64,000 bases of DNA from Flavobacteriaceae bacterium R38 (GCA_009901575.1 WXYP01000002.1:62001-126000), one strand, 5' to 3'; numbered from the stretch's first letter, positions 8,637 through 17,320 are shown. Notes: generated by a model from the letters alone, not told the origin. Made by a program: numbers and translations.

Positions 8637-9230
8637 TTATTTGTAATTTCTTTTCAATTCATTTAGGTTAATCTTATCAGGAAAAGCCTTAATGAGTGTA
8701 TTGACAAGTGTTTCTCCTTCATTACAATTTGTACTTTCATATTTACATCGATATGTATATGCTAAGGCCAATCTGTAATTAGCATCATATTCATTAGGAA
8801 ATATTTCCAATGCTTTTTTATACTGAAAAATAGCATTATGCCACTTTTTTTCTTGCAACCAATTATCCCCATCATTAATAAAGAAGAGGTATTTTTTCAA
8901 GTCTTTTTCAGGAATAACTTTAGCATACTCAATATCTTTTTGAATGGCTTCAATAGTTTTATAAAGCCCGAAAATAAATATAGGACTCAATATTAAAAGG
9001 ATTATTATAGTTATAAAATGCTGTTTCTTTTGTGCCCTTAATGCTTTTTTACGAATAATTTTTAATACTGCTTCAGAGGCTTTTTTGGGTTCAACAATGC
9101 CTTTAGCATTTTGGTAATTCTCTTTTTTAGTATTTAAAAAAGTTCGCTCTTTTCTCTTTTTACGCAATAAAAGTCTGTTTGCTTTTAGACTGTTTATCAT
9201 CCCTTGCGAACTACTGTTTCCCATCATCAT
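8637..9230 (-). CDS. TPR-like membrane-anchored hypothetical protein
   Basis: A 197-residue protein with a very basic N-terminal region (about 20-70), one transmembrane helix near 75-95 and a C-terminal region of TPR-like helical pairs (about 120-180, with KKALEIFPNEYDANYRLALAY). Four cysteines fall in the last 50 residues. The role is unknown; a scaffold facing away from the cytoplasm is plausible. Its ATG overlaps the stop of the upstream 86-residue gene (ATGA), so the pair is probably translationally coupled. Another in-frame ATG immediately follows the first, so the exact start is uncertain by a residue or two. Confidence 0.65.
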   Translation of the reverse strand: MMMGNSSSQGMINSLKANRLLLRKKRKERTFLNTKKENYQNAKGIVEPKKASEAVLKIIRKKALRAQKKQHFITIIILLILSPIFIFGLYKTIEAIQKDIEYAKVIPEKDLKKYLFFINDGDNWLQEKKWHNAIFQYKKALEIFPNEYDANYRLALAYTYRCKYESTNCNEGETLVNTLIKAFPDKINLNELKRNYK

Positions 9231-9487
9231 AAAAACAGAATAATTGAAAAGGTGGCAACTAATAGTATACTAATAGTAGCAATAGCAATAATATGACGCT
9301 CTTTTATATAAGCTTGTTCTAATTGTAACTTTCTCCTGAGTTTTTTTAGATCAGATTTAGAAATAGTATTATACCTGGGCTTTTCTTTTTTAGAAGTGTA
9401 CCCTAAATAGTCTTTTGAGAAATGGTTACGTTTATTTCTCATATTATCATTGTTTCTAATAGCAATAATTGCAGCAAATGCTCCCAT
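9227..9487 (-). CDS. Small hypothetical protein with C-terminal membrane anchor
   Basis: An 86-residue protein with a basic N-terminal two thirds and a single hydrophobic segment at about 65-86 reaching the C-terminus, as in a tail-anchored protein. It is the first gene of a coupled pair with the TPR-like protein, which it overlaps by four bases (ATGA). I recognise no family. The shared design, a basic cytoplasmic segment plus one helix, suggests that the two proteins might interact in the membrane, which is inference only. Confidence 0.55.
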   Translation of the reverse strand: MGAFAAIIAIRNNDNMRNKRNHFSKDYLGYTSKKEKPRYNTISKSDLKKLRRKLQLEQAYIKERHIIAIATISILLVATFSIILFL

Positions 9488-9943
9488 AATTGTAATGTTT
9501 AAAAGGGTTAAAAAAATATAAAAGCTGATTCTCTGGCTGTCTACTGAAGTAAGAATTTGAAAATCATATAGATAAAATTGCCTGAAAGTAGAAGAGATAA
9601 TAGCATTCTTTTTACAAAAAGTGATTTATACTCTCTTTGCATTGTGTTTTTTATCTCAACAAGTTACTTTGGAGTAGCTTTTGGAAAATTAAAATCTGTC
9701 GAATTTAATTAACATTTATACTATATATGTATTATAATCGATAAAAATGTTACAAATAGTTTTTAAAAAAAATGAAATATCTAAATGTTCATCGGTTTAT
9801 TAGTAGTGTAATTCTGCAATAAATGCGGAATCTAATTGAGATTCCTGATCTCACTTCGTTTGTCAGGAATGACATAAAAATGATAATTGAAAATCCAAAA
9901 TCTAAACTTGTAATTTGAATATTGAGATTTAAAACCTGAAAAG
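9488..9943. other. Gene-free stretch, 456 bp
   Basis: No coding-like ORF is visible in either strand. The only structure I see is the imperfect palindrome at 9838-9874, described separately. The rest is AT-rich sequence without clear promoter pairs or terminators. Confidence 0.6.
9838..9874. repeat. Palindromic intergenic element (ATTCCTGA...TCAGGAAT)
   Basis: ATTCCTGA at 9841-9848 pairs with TCAGGAAT at 9863-9870 around a loop containing CACTTCG, flanked by GAG and GAC. A related element with TGTCAT/ATGACA arms and a CTTTCGAA centre lies at 63892-63919. The form resembles short dispersed palindromes seen between genes in many Flavobacteria. Confidence 0.6.
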
Positions 9944-11572
9944 TTATTCTTTCCAGACTCTTTTTAAGACGAGGAAGTTTTGCGGACTCATAGTCATACC
10001 TTTCACGCTTTTTCTGGTGAAACGAGTGATCTCGTCGTAATATAACGGTACCACAGGAGCTTTATCGATAATGAGAGAATCCATTTTCTGATAGAGCGAT
10101 AAACGAATGTCAATATCGGTTTCTTTCATAGCAGTTTCATACCATTGATCATATAACCCATCCTTAAAATGCGTGTAATTTGGTCCGTTTGGTGCAAAAT
10201 TCTTGCTGTAATAAAGCGATAAGTAGTTTTCGGCATCAGGATAATCTGCTATCCAGCTAGCCCTGAAAATATCTAATTTACCTGTAGATTTTAGTTGACG
10301 TAACGTGGAAGGCGGCATTACATCTATTTTGATCTCTAATCCGATTTTTTGAAGCTCTCGTTGAATATATTCACATAAATCCAAATAATTACTATCGGTG
10401 CCTATAGAAATACTAGGGTTTTTATTCCCGGTAAGTTTTATATATTCTGACACAAATTCTTTTGCCTTTTCAGGCTGATAAGTATATCCTTTAATGTTAT
10501 TAAATCCGGGCATTCCTTTAGGGATGAAACCATTAACTGCCGGAAAACCGATTCCGTTTTTCAGAAAAGTAATCATTTTCTCCCTGTCAAATCCATAGTT
10601 TACAGCCTTTCTTAAGAGTTGAGAATTTATTTCGGCATCATCGGTCCCTAGAAAAAAACCAAGGTATTCTGTATTTAAATAAGGCCCTTTCATAATGTTT
10701 ATTTCCGACTTGTACTTTTCCTGAAGCCGTCCATCTACCGTTAATAATTCATCTTTATACGAATTATCCAGGCTATTTAAAAAGTCCAGATTCCCTTGAA
10801 TAAACTGGAGAAACTCGCTTTGCTTATCCGGAAGAAAAGTAATGGCCACAGCTTCCAGGTACGGAAGTCGGTTTCCATTTTCATCTTTTTCAAAATAATG
10901 ATTGTTCTTCCTTAGAACTAATTTGACATTTTCTTCCCATAATTTGAACTTAAAAGGCCCGGTACCTATAGGGTTTGATCTGAAATTACTTCCGTAGTGC
11001 TCAGCTACTTCTTTAGGGACTACAGAACAATAGCGCATGCTTAACATTCCTACAAAAGCTGGAAACGGATGTTTTAATTTAATTTGTAACAATGTATCAT
11101 TCAACGCTCTGTAGCCTGCAACATTTTGCAAGACCCAGCTCCCCGGAGAGGCTACTTTAGGGTCTTTCAAACGATTAAAACTATACACGAAATCCTCTGC
11201 AACTACTGTACGTGTACTGTCTTTTCCAAATAAAGGAGACTTGTGATAATAGACATCGTCTCTTAAACTAAAGGTGTATGTAAGTGCATCTTCTGAGATT
11301 TCCCATTTTTTAGCTATTTCAGGCCTGGGGGTTAATGAATCGTCCAATTGAACTAAACCGTTAAATATTTGGTTAACCGGCCATATATTCCTGGGATTTC
11401 TGGCAAATGCAGGATCTAATGAAGTTACATTACCATATTCATTATATCTGAAAACCATCTGATCTTTATCTATAGTTTTATTTTTACTACAAGCTGATAA
11501 AAATATAAGAGCGCAACCAATTGAAAAATAAGTGATTAATAATTGAAACGCTTTTTTAGAAGATTTTATCAT
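9944..11572 (-). CDS. Peptide ABC transporter substrate-binding lipoprotein (SBP family 5)
   Basis: This is a DppA/OppA-type periplasmic binding protein. I chose the ATG at 11572, which gives a 28-residue lipoprotein signal ending LSAC (Cys28). An ATG at 11611 would add 13 residues and a poorer signal. The mature part has the family 5 solute-binding layout, including LDPAFARNPRN near the N-terminus, the GTGPFKF segment and a C-terminal PVVPLYY stretch. It binds peptides or similar ligands for import. No permease or ATPase genes are adjacent, so it is an orphan component here. A good Bacteroidota promoter lies upstream inside the start of divergent mtaB. Confidence 0.88.
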   Translation of the reverse strand: MIKSSKKAFQLLITYFSIGCALIFLSACSKNKTIDKDQMVFRYNEYGNVTSLDPAFARNPRNIWPVNQIFNGLVQLDDSLTPRPEIAKKWEISEDALTYTFSLRDDVYYHKSPLFGKDSTRTVVAEDFVYSFNRLKDPKVASPGSWVLQNVAGYRALNDTLLQIKLKHPFPAFVGMLSMRYCSVVPKEVAEHYGSNFRSNPIGTGPFKFKLWEENVKLVLRKNNHYFEKDENGNRLPYLEAVAITFLPDKQSEFLQFIQGNLDFLNSLDNSYKDELLTVDGRLQEKYKSEINIMKGPYLNTEYLGFFLGTDDAEINSQLLRKAVNYGFDREKMITFLKNGIGFPAVNGFIPKGMPGFNNIKGYTYQPEKAKEFVSEYIKLTGNKNPSISIGTDSNYLDLCEYIQRELQKIGLEIKIDVMPPSTLRQLKSTGKLDIFRASWIADYPDAENYLSLYYSKNFAPNGPNYTHFKDGLYDQWYETAMKETDIDIRLSLYQKMDSLIIDKAPVVPLYYDEITRFTRKSVKGMTMSPQNFLVLKRVWKE

Positions 11573-11659
11573 CAAAGAATTAGTTGGTATATTTGCCCTC
11601 TTAAAAATCATGATATTTTAAAAGTCGTTTTTTAAAAAGAATCATGACGGAAATTTAAG

Positions 11660-11693
11660 CAAATATATAGGAATCAGCATACATGAACACAAG
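11660..11693 (-). promoter_or_regulatory. Promoter of the peptide-binding lipoprotein gene
   Basis: On the minus strand, CTTGTG (11693-11688) is followed after 20 bases by TATATTTG (11667-11660). This matches TTTG/TAnnTTTG spacing. The -33 element lies within the first codons of the divergent mtaB gene. Confidence 0.65.
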
Positions 11694-13017
11694 AAAAAAA
11701 GTAGCTTTTTATACTTTAGGATGTAAACTGAACTTTTCAGAAACATCTACAATTGCCAGAAGTTTTACAAACGAGGGTTTTGATCGTGTAGATTTCTCTG
11801 AAAATGCAGATATCTATGTCATCAATACATGCTCGGTTACCGAGAATGCAGATAAACGATTTAAAACTATTGTAAAACAGGCTCAAAAAGCTAATCCAAA
11901 TGCATTTGTAGCTGCTGTTGGTTGTTATGCACAATTAAAACCGGAAGAACTTGCTGCGGTGAATGGCGTAGATTTGGTGCTTGGAGCTACCGAAAAATTT
12001 AAGATTACAGATTACCTGAATGACCTTTCTAAAAACGATTTTGGAGAAGTACATTCTTGTGAAATAGAAGATGCAGATTTTTATGTTGGGAGTTATTCAA
12101 TTGGAGACAGAACTCGCGCATTTTTAAAGGTACAAGATGGGTGCGATTATAAATGTACGTATTGTACCATTCCTTTAGCAAGAGGAATATCGAGGAGCGA
12201 TACTCTTGAAAATGTCTTGAAGAACGCAAAAGAAATTAGTGAGCAGGGAATTAAAGAGATTGTCTTAACCGGAGTTAATATTGGAGATTATGGGAAAGGG
12301 GAGTTCGGAAATAAAAAGCATGAACATACATTTTTTGAATTAGTAACTGCTTTAGATAAAGTTGACGGAATTGAACGTTTACGCATTTCTTCTATCGAGC
12401 CTAATCTTTTAAAAAATGAGACTATAGAATTTGTAGCCAACAGTAAAACGTTTGTGCCACACTTTCATATCCCTTTACAAAGTGGAAGCAACGAACTTTT
12501 AAAGTTGATGAAGCGTCGCTATCTACGTGAATTGTATGTTGATAGGGTTAATAAGATAAGAGAAGTAATGCCGGATGCATGTATAGGAGTAGATGTGATT
12601 GTTGGTTTTCCTGGAGAAACTGATGAACATTTTCTTGAAACCTATCATTTTTTAAATGATTTGGATATCTCTTATTTGCATGTATTTACATATTCTGAAC
12701 GCGATAATACCGAAGCAGCGACTTTTGAGAATGTTGTTCCTTATAATGTGCGTTCTAAAAGAAGTAAAATGTTACGCGGACTATCAGTTAAAAAGAGAAG
12801 AGCATTTTACGAAAACCAATTGAAAAGCTCGCATACAGTGCTTTTTGAAAGTGAGAATAAAGAAGGATATATTCACGGATTTACAGAAAATTATATAAAA
12901 GTAAAAACTCCCTGGAATCCAGAACTGGTAAATACGTTACACAAAATAAAACTAACTGAGATTGATGAAGATGGATTGGTCCGATTTGATTTTTTAGAAG
13001 AGAAAGTATTGCAATAA
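11683..13017 (+). CDS. mtaB: tRNA t6A37 methylthiotransferase MtaB
   Basis: A 444-residue radical SAM methylthiotransferase that converts t6A at position 37 of ANN-decoding tRNAs to ms2t6A. The N-terminal MTTase domain carries cluster cysteines Cys14, Cys50 and Cys81. The radical SAM motif CxxxCxxC is at Cys154, Cys158 and Cys161 (CDYKCTYC). A C-terminal TRAM-like tail completes the fold. The opening FYTLGCKLNFSET is characteristic of MtaB rather than MiaB or RimO. It stands alone, divergent from the peptide-binding lipoprotein, and ends at a bidirectional terminator shared with the convergent GNAT gene. Confidence 0.95.
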   Translation: MNTRKKVAFYTLGCKLNFSETSTIARSFTNEGFDRVDFSENADIYVINTCSVTENADKRFKTIVKQAQKANPNAFVAAVGCYAQLKPEELAAVNGVDLVLGATEKFKITDYLNDLSKNDFGEVHSCEIEDADFYVGSYSIGDRTRAFLKVQDGCDYKCTYCTIPLARGISRSDTLENVLKNAKEISEQGIKEIVLTGVNIGDYGKGEFGNKKHEHTFFELVTALDKVDGIERLRISSIEPNLLKNETIEFVANSKTFVPHFHIPLQSGSNELLKLMKRRYLRELYVDRVNKIREVMPDACIGVDVIVGFPGETDEHFLETYHFLNDLDISYLHVFTYSERDNTEAATFENVVPYNVRSKRSKMLRGLSVKKRRAFYENQLKSSHTVLFESENKEGYIHGFTENYIKVKTPWNPELVNTLHKIKLTEIDEDGLVRFDFLEEKVLQ

Positions 13018-13047
13018 AAAAAGCCTCTTTTAAGAGGCTTTTTTTAT
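13018..13047. terminator. Bidirectional terminator between mtaB and the GNAT gene
   Basis: AAAAAGCCTCTT and its complement form a long stem with A-rich and T-rich flanks on either side. It begins at the mtaB stop codon and ends at the stop of the convergent gene, so it can serve both strands. Confidence 0.9.
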
Positions 13048-13344
13048 TTAGATCCTGATTCCCACAGGGAGTAAGTCTTTATACTCTTTGTGTTTTCTTA
13101 AAAAACCGGCAATTTGCGGGCTTGTTGGAACAACACTTAATTTTTTCTCTTTAATGATCCCTAAAATTTCTTTTAGAAACATTTCTTTAAAGCCATCTTC
13201 GGCAATTTCTTCCGGGATTACCAGTTTGGTAAGGAAAATTTTTTTCTCCTGAGAAGCATACTCAACTTTAGCTAATTTTCCTTCTACTTTAGTTTCAAAC
13301 TGTCTTAAGAAACTGTTGTCTAGAATTGTCAATTCGTCCGTCAT
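13048..13344 (-). CDS. Small GNAT-family N-acetyltransferase (YjdJ-like)
   Basis: A 98-residue protein resembling the short Gcn5-related acetyltransferases of the Acetyltransf_CG family. It has a LAKVEYASQEKKIFLTKLVIP core, followed by a helix and the VVPTSPQIAGFLRKHKEY segment typical of these minimal proteins. It probably binds acetyl-CoA, but the substrate is unknown and the family is poorly characterised. The gene is monocistronic. The 204 bases before it, shared with the divergent hydrolase gene, hold a small CCTTTT/AAAAGG hairpin near 13406-13421 and one TAnnTTTG-like box on the minus strand near 13496. Confidence 0.8.
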   Translation of the reverse strand: MTDELTILDNSFLRQFETKVEGKLAKVEYASQEKKIFLTKLVIPEEIAEDGFKEMFLKEILGIIKEKKLSVVPTSPQIAGFLRKHKEYKDLLPVGIRI

Positions 13345-13548
13345 TACGTATAATCAATTAATGTTATAGATGTGTATTTTAACAATTATTTCATGTAATG
13401 AAAACCTTTTATTTAAAAGGAACTAAAATACTTTTTTATAATTTTCGCATCATAAAATTTCATGGATAGGGGAAAGAATTCTTATTTTTAACCGTGCAAA
13501 GGTACAAATAATATTGTTAACATCCTCTTTTACAAGTGTTAAACTGCA

Positions 13549-14211
13549 ATGAAGGAAGAAAAAATTCAAGTTTACCTGATGCCGGGAATGGCTGCGAACC
13601 CTTCTATTTTTGAAAATATTAAATTACCGGCTTCAGATTTTAACATTCACTACCTTGAATGGATTATACCTTTTAAAGGAGAATCCATAGAAGATTATGC
13701 CTATCGTATGACCAAAAAAATAGAAGGAGAATCTCCTGTGCTGATAGGAGTATCTTTTGGAGGAATATTGGTTCAGGAAATGGCCAGGCATATCAAAGCG
13801 CGTAAAGTTATTATAATATCCAGTGTGAAATCGAACAAGGAATTGCCCAAAAGAATGATTTTTGCTAAATATACGCACATTCATAAACTACTTCCCACAG
13901 GCCTTGTGAATAATGTAGAACTCTTGGCAAAATATGCTTTTGGAGAAACAGTAACTAAGCGTTTATCACTTTATGAAAAATACTTGTCCATTCGCAATAA
14001 ATATTACCTGGATTGGTCTATTGATCAAATAGTGAATTGGAAACAAGAAACTCCGGATGATGATTTAATTCATATTCATGGCAGTAAGGATGCAGTGTTT
14101 CCTTCTACGAATATAAAAAACTGTATACGTATTGAAAACGGAACACATATTATGATTATCAATAAGTACAAATGGTTTAATGAAAACCTGCCGAAGATAA
14201 TTTTAACTTAG
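13549..14211 (+). CDS. Alpha/beta hydrolase
   Basis: A 220-residue hydrolase with the nucleophile elbow GVSFGG (Ser69). An Asp in HGSKDAVFP near residue 182 and a His in NGTHIMI near residue 200 complete a canonical Ser-Asp-His triad. The opening YLMPGMAANPSIF resembles the oxyanion region. There is no signal peptide, so it is cytoplasmic. It belongs to a common Flavobacterial group of small hydrolases without known substrates. It lies 44 bases upstream of a lytic transglycosylase gene and may be co-transcribed with it. Confidence 0.85.
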   Translation: MKEEKIQVYLMPGMAANPSIFENIKLPASDFNIHYLEWIIPFKGESIEDYAYRMTKKIEGESPVLIGVSFGGILVQEMARHIKARKVIIISSVKSNKELPKRMIFAKYTHIHKLLPTGLVNNVELLAKYAFGETVTKRLSLYEKYLSIRNKYYLDWSIDQIVNWKQETPDDDLIHIHGSKDAVFPSTNIKNCIRIENGTHIMIINKYKWFNENLPKIILT

Positions 14212-14255
14212 GTATTCCGTTATCTTTAGTATATTTAAGCAAAAAATTATTTAGT

Positions 14256-15194
14256 ATGCGTTATGTGAAGAGTGGTTTACTGCTTTTAGGTGTTTTATTT
14301 GTTGCTTCTACACTTATCAATGCAGTACAATTATTAGACGAAAAGGAAACTCAGGAAACTGTAGAACAGGAAGTTGTAGAAGAATATGGGGTTCATGCCC
14401 TGGAGATTCCGGAAGAACTTAGTTTTGCAGGAGAAGAAGTACCTTTAGATAATCCTGATATCAGAGAACGTCTGGACAGAGAACTCTTAGTCAATACATA
14501 TTGGCAATCTAACGCATTACTTTTAATTAAGAGATCTAAAAAGTTCTTTCCAATCATTGAACCGATTTTAAAAGAAAATGGGATACCAGACGATTTTAAA
14601 TATCTTGCAGTAGCAGAGAGCGGACTTCAAAATGTGATATCCCCTGCAAGAGCGACAGGGTATTGGCAAATTTTAAAAGCAACGGCAAAGCAGTATGGAC
14701 TAGAAGTAAACAATAATGTAGATGAGAGGTATCACTTGAAAAAGTCTACAGAAGCTGCTTGTAAGTATTTGAACGATGCTAAAAAGAAATTTGGAAGCTG
14801 GTCTTTAGCAGCGGCTGCTTATAACACAGGAAGAGGAAATCTTATCAAACAACAAGACCGTCAAAAAGTAAGTAATTACTATGATCTTTTGTTAGGAGAA
14901 GAGACGGGGCGTTATGTCTTTAGAATACTCGCGATTAAAGAAATTATATCTAATCCGGAGAAATATGGCTTCCAGTTAGATGAAGAAGATTATTATACAG
15001 CAATCCCGACATTTGAGGTAGAAATTGATCAACCTGTAGCAGATTTTGCAGATTTTGCTAAGGAGTATGAGATCAATTATAAAATCTTAAAAATTCACAA
15101 TCCGTGGCTTAGAGAAGCTTTCTTAAATAATGCTTCACACAAGAAATACCAGATAGAAATTCCGGAAAAAGGATATTATCAGTTGGGGAGATAG
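14256..15194 (+). CDS. Lytic transglycosylase, SLT domain (MltD-like)
   Basis: A 312-residue envelope protein. A signal or anchor helix covers about 6-23, an acidic linker about 28-66, and an SLT transglycosylase domain about 95-215. The catalytic glutamate is in AVAESGL (Glu121), followed by RATGYWQI and WSLAAAAYNTGRGN, all family hallmarks. The C-terminal 80 residues look like a degenerate LysM or MltD-type region. It should cleave the MurNAc-GlcNAc bond of peptidoglycan with 1,6-anhydro product formation. Its position after the hydrolase suggests a small operon. Composite repeat copy B follows it. Confidence 0.92.
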   Translation: MRYVKSGLLLLGVLFVASTLINAVQLLDEKETQETVEQEVVEEYGVHALEIPEELSFAGEEVPLDNPDIRERLDRELLVNTYWQSNALLLIKRSKKFFPIIEPILKENGIPDDFKYLAVAESGLQNVISPARATGYWQILKATAKQYGLEVNNNVDERYHLKKSTEAACKYLNDAKKKFGSWSLAAAAYNTGRGNLIKQQDRQKVSNYYDLLLGEETGRYVFRILAIKEIISNPEKYGFQLDEEDYYTAIPTFEVEIDQPVADFADFAKEYEINYKILKIHNPWLREAFLNNASHKKYQIEIPEKGYYQLGR

Positions 15195-15234
15195 TTTATT
15201 GATAGGTTTTACTTTGTTTAACTTTTTTAGGAGA

Positions 15235-15520
15235 CAGTCGGGTTGAACTGTTAAATCGCATAATTAATGAAGTTGATTAGTTTATAGGTGTTTAACTATT
15301 TTCTTTTTTAAGAACCAAGAACCAAGAACCAAGGTAAAATTATAAATATAAAACTGTCAACTGTCAACTGTAAACAGATAAGTAATTAATAATTTATTGA
15401 AATGTTTATTTGTCGAATCATTTAGAGTATACATGTTTTTATACCTTCAACTAACAACTAACAACTAACAACTAACAACTAACAACTAACAACTAACAAC
15501 TAACAACTAACAACTAACAA
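15235..15520 (+). repeat. Composite intergenic repeat, copy B, with heptamer tandem arrays
   Basis: This is homologous to copy A (7148-7450) over most of its length, starting with a shared AGTCGGGTTGAACTGTTAAA segment. It carries three different 7-base arrays: about three AGAACCA units near 15310-15333, about three AACTGTC units near 15352-15375, and roughly ten CTAACAA units at 15448-15520. The last array runs directly into the TAG stop of the minus-strand gene that ends at 15521. Copy number of each array differs from copy A, as expected of slippage. Confidence 0.87.
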
Positions 15521-16036
15521 CTAGATCTTCTTCATCTGTTGCTGCATCATCTTAATCTGATCTGTCAGCATATTGTGTTTATCTAATTTCTTAGCTTCAT
15601 TTAATAGGGTAGTAGCTTCTCTTTTTCTTCTTTTTTGCATAGATATTCCTGCAAGACTAAGTTTGGCCATGGCAATGTCATAATCCATAGTCAATCCAAG
15701 CTTTAAAGCTTTTTTAAAGTACTTTTCAGCTTGCGTCAGATTGGTTTGTGAAGTAATAATACCGTGCATATAGTTATAGTATCCTTGCTGCTTGGTAATA
15801 AGTGCTGCTTCAGGGTTTTTGATTTTACTCAACCATTTTTGAACTCCCTGCATATCCTGCTTACGCATTCTTAAAAAAGCCAATAAAATAATCTCATTCC
15901 TGAAGTATAGAAAAATGAAAACAAAAGAAATAAGAATTAAAAAGATACCGTTACCAATTGCACCTTCTGTAAACTGCCATACGGCTAAACCTATAACAAT
16001 AGCAGCTAATATTAGCTTGAAATTTTTATTAAACAT
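15521..16036 (-). CDS. TPR-containing membrane protein (171 aa)
   Basis: Two hydrophobic segments at about 9-24 and 28-46 form a membrane hairpin. The remaining 120 residues read as TPR-like helix pairs, including KYFKKALKLGLTMDYDIAMAKLS. Function is unknown; such proteins usually serve as protein-binding scaffolds. Its stop codon abuts a heptamer tandem repeat, so repeat expansion or loss could change its 3' end. It lies five bases after the DUF6263-like gene on the same strand and is probably co-transcribed with it. Confidence 0.75.
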   Translation of the reverse strand: MFNKNFKLILAAIVIGLAVWQFTEGAIGNGIFLILISFVFIFLYFRNEIILLAFLRMRKQDMQGVQKWLSKIKNPEAALITKQQGYYNYMHGIITSQTNLTQAEKYFKKALKLGLTMDYDIAMAKLSLAGISMQKRRKREATTLLNEAKKLDKHNMLTDQIKMMQQQMKKI

Positions 16037-16041
16037 AGTGA

Positions 16042-16932
16042 TTATTTAATCAGATTGTAAGTAATTTTTGATTTGATAGTTGTCGGGATACTGGCTTCAC
16101 CCAGTTGCTCGACTTTTGAATTGCCTTTTGCTGTACTATTAATGACCATATTCTTTAAAAAGCCATTGGTCGTATTAGTAGTTAGCTCTATTTGTTGTTC
16201 CCCTTTTAAAGACATTAAAACTCCCGGGTTTTCAATAGCCATTGTTACTGTACCTTTTGCCATCAGATGAGCTTCATCATCGTTTATCGCAGTTAATTCC
16301 CATACATTACAGGCAGTTAATTCTCCATTGTAATTATTTTCCCAGGTATCTTTTACATTAACCATTTGATTCGGATAGAAATAAGTCATTTGTTTGTAAC
16401 TTTCCGCCAGGGCTTCAGACCCGAAATCGTTTTTAAGTGAAGTTTTCATTAACTCCAGAGTAAATTCATCTTCGATATTAGCGGCTGCAAGCATATTGGC
16501 TACCAAAGCATCACCACCATCAACAGAAATAATATTTCCATCTTTTTTCATTGAAAATGTAATGGGAAAGTTAAGAATACCATTAAAAATTCTGGATTGT
16601 GGATCTTCAGGATTCACTTTATGAGCATCAATATCTATAATATTACCAACACTATTCGAACTCATGTTAAGTTTTAAATCTAAAAACTGCATCTCAATAG
16701 TGTATTGATCTGTTTGTACATCTTTGACTGAAAAACGAATAACTCCTTCTATTTTATTTGTAATCTCCTGGTTTTCGTCTGTAGATAATTCTTGAGAAAT
16801 AATTTGAGTAGCCTCTTGTTTTACTTCAAATACATCATTCTTTTTAAGATTGTAACACAACGAAAATTGTGCACTGGAGCTTGTAAAAATAAAAAGCGCC
16901 AATATTAAAAAATATGTATTTTTAACAGCCAT
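16042..16932 (-). CDS. Secreted DUF6263-like protein
   Basis: I place the start at the ATG at 16932, giving a clear signal peptide (AVKNTYFLILALFIF then SSSAQ). The longer reading from 16992 adds 20 residues. A TACCTTTG promoter box falls inside that extension at about 16961-16968, which argues that it is not translated. The mature protein is beta-rich, with repeated statements such as VFEVKQEATQI and DTWENNYNGEL, and resembles the Bacteroidota family DUF6263 of unknown function. It is probably periplasmic or outer-membrane associated. The downstream TPR gene follows within five bases. Confidence 0.75.
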   Translation of the reverse strand: MAVKNTYFLILALFIFTSSSAQFSLCYNLKKNDVFEVKQEATQIISQELSTDENQEITNKIEGVIRFSVKDVQTDQYTIEMQFLDLKLNMSSNSVGNIIDIDAHKVNPEDPQSRIFNGILNFPITFSMKKDGNIISVDGGDALVANMLAAANIEDEFTLELMKTSLKNDFGSEALAESYKQMTYFYPNQMVNVKDTWENNYNGELTACNVWELTAINDDEAHLMAKGTVTMAIENPGVLMSLKGEQQIELTTNTTNGFLKNMVINSTAKGNSKVEQLGEASIPTTIKSKITYNLIK

Positions 16933-16999
16933 AAGAAAACGGGATGTATACCGGAGCGCAAAGGTACAAAAAACAATTGTAAATATTTTCATGTTTAGG

Positions 17000-17030
17000 T
17001 TTGTGAAAGTAAAAACTCTTCGTATATTTG
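17000..17030 (+). promoter_or_regulatory. Promoter of rpmH, near-perfect Bacteroidota consensus
   Basis: TTTG at 17000-17003, a 19-base spacer and TATATTTG at 17023-17030 match TTTG-N19-TAnnTTTG, followed by a GC-rich CGCCGCAC discriminator. Transcription should start near 17035, leaving a leader of about 70 bases before the L34 ATG. Confidence 0.85.
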
Positions 17031-17106
17031 CGCCGCACTTTTGCGAAGGAATCTGCTACGCATTTGAAGAATAAAAAATTTTTAAGAAGATTTAAGATAT
17101 TTTAAA

Positions 17107-17265
17107 ATGAAAAGAACATTTCAGCCATCAAAAAGGAAGAGAAAAAATAAACACGGCTTTAGAGAGAGAATGGCGTCTGCAAACGGTAGAAAGGTCCTTG
17201 CCAGAAGAAGAGCAAAAGGAAGAAAAAAGTTAAGTGTTTCTTCAGAGCCAAGACATAAAAAATAA
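17107..17265 (+). CDS. rpmH: 50S ribosomal protein L34
   Basis: A 52-residue, very basic protein. It begins [19 protein letters not shown] and contains [20 protein letters not shown], the near-invariant core of L34 in the large ribosomal subunit. The gene is short and easily missed. It has its own strong promoter and ends at a hairpin terminator at 17288-17320. It is not next to rnpA or dnaA in this window; it sits alone before carB, as in other Flavobacteria. Confidence 0.97.
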   Translation: MKRTFQPSKRKRKNKHGFRERMASANGRKVLARRRAKGRKKLSVSSEPRHKK

Positions 17266-17287
17266 TGATTAACAATTGTTAATATAT

Positions 17288-17320
17288 AAAGGTGTTACTT
17301 TTCGGTAACGCCTTTTTTTA
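17288..17320 (+). terminator. Rho-independent terminator of rpmH
   Basis: GGTGTTAC and GTAACGCC form a stem with one G-T pair around a TTTTCG loop, followed by a run of seven T. It separates rpmH from carB. Confidence 0.88.

Noticed and set aside
9944-11611. Longer start of the peptide-binding lipoprotein at 11611
   Set aside because: The ATG at 11572 yields a normal lipoprotein signal peptide; the extra 13 residues weaken it. Not excluded.
15448-15520. Possible CRISPR array
   Set aside because: The 7-base units are contiguous with no spacers of defined length and no cas genes nearby; this is a simple tandem repeat.
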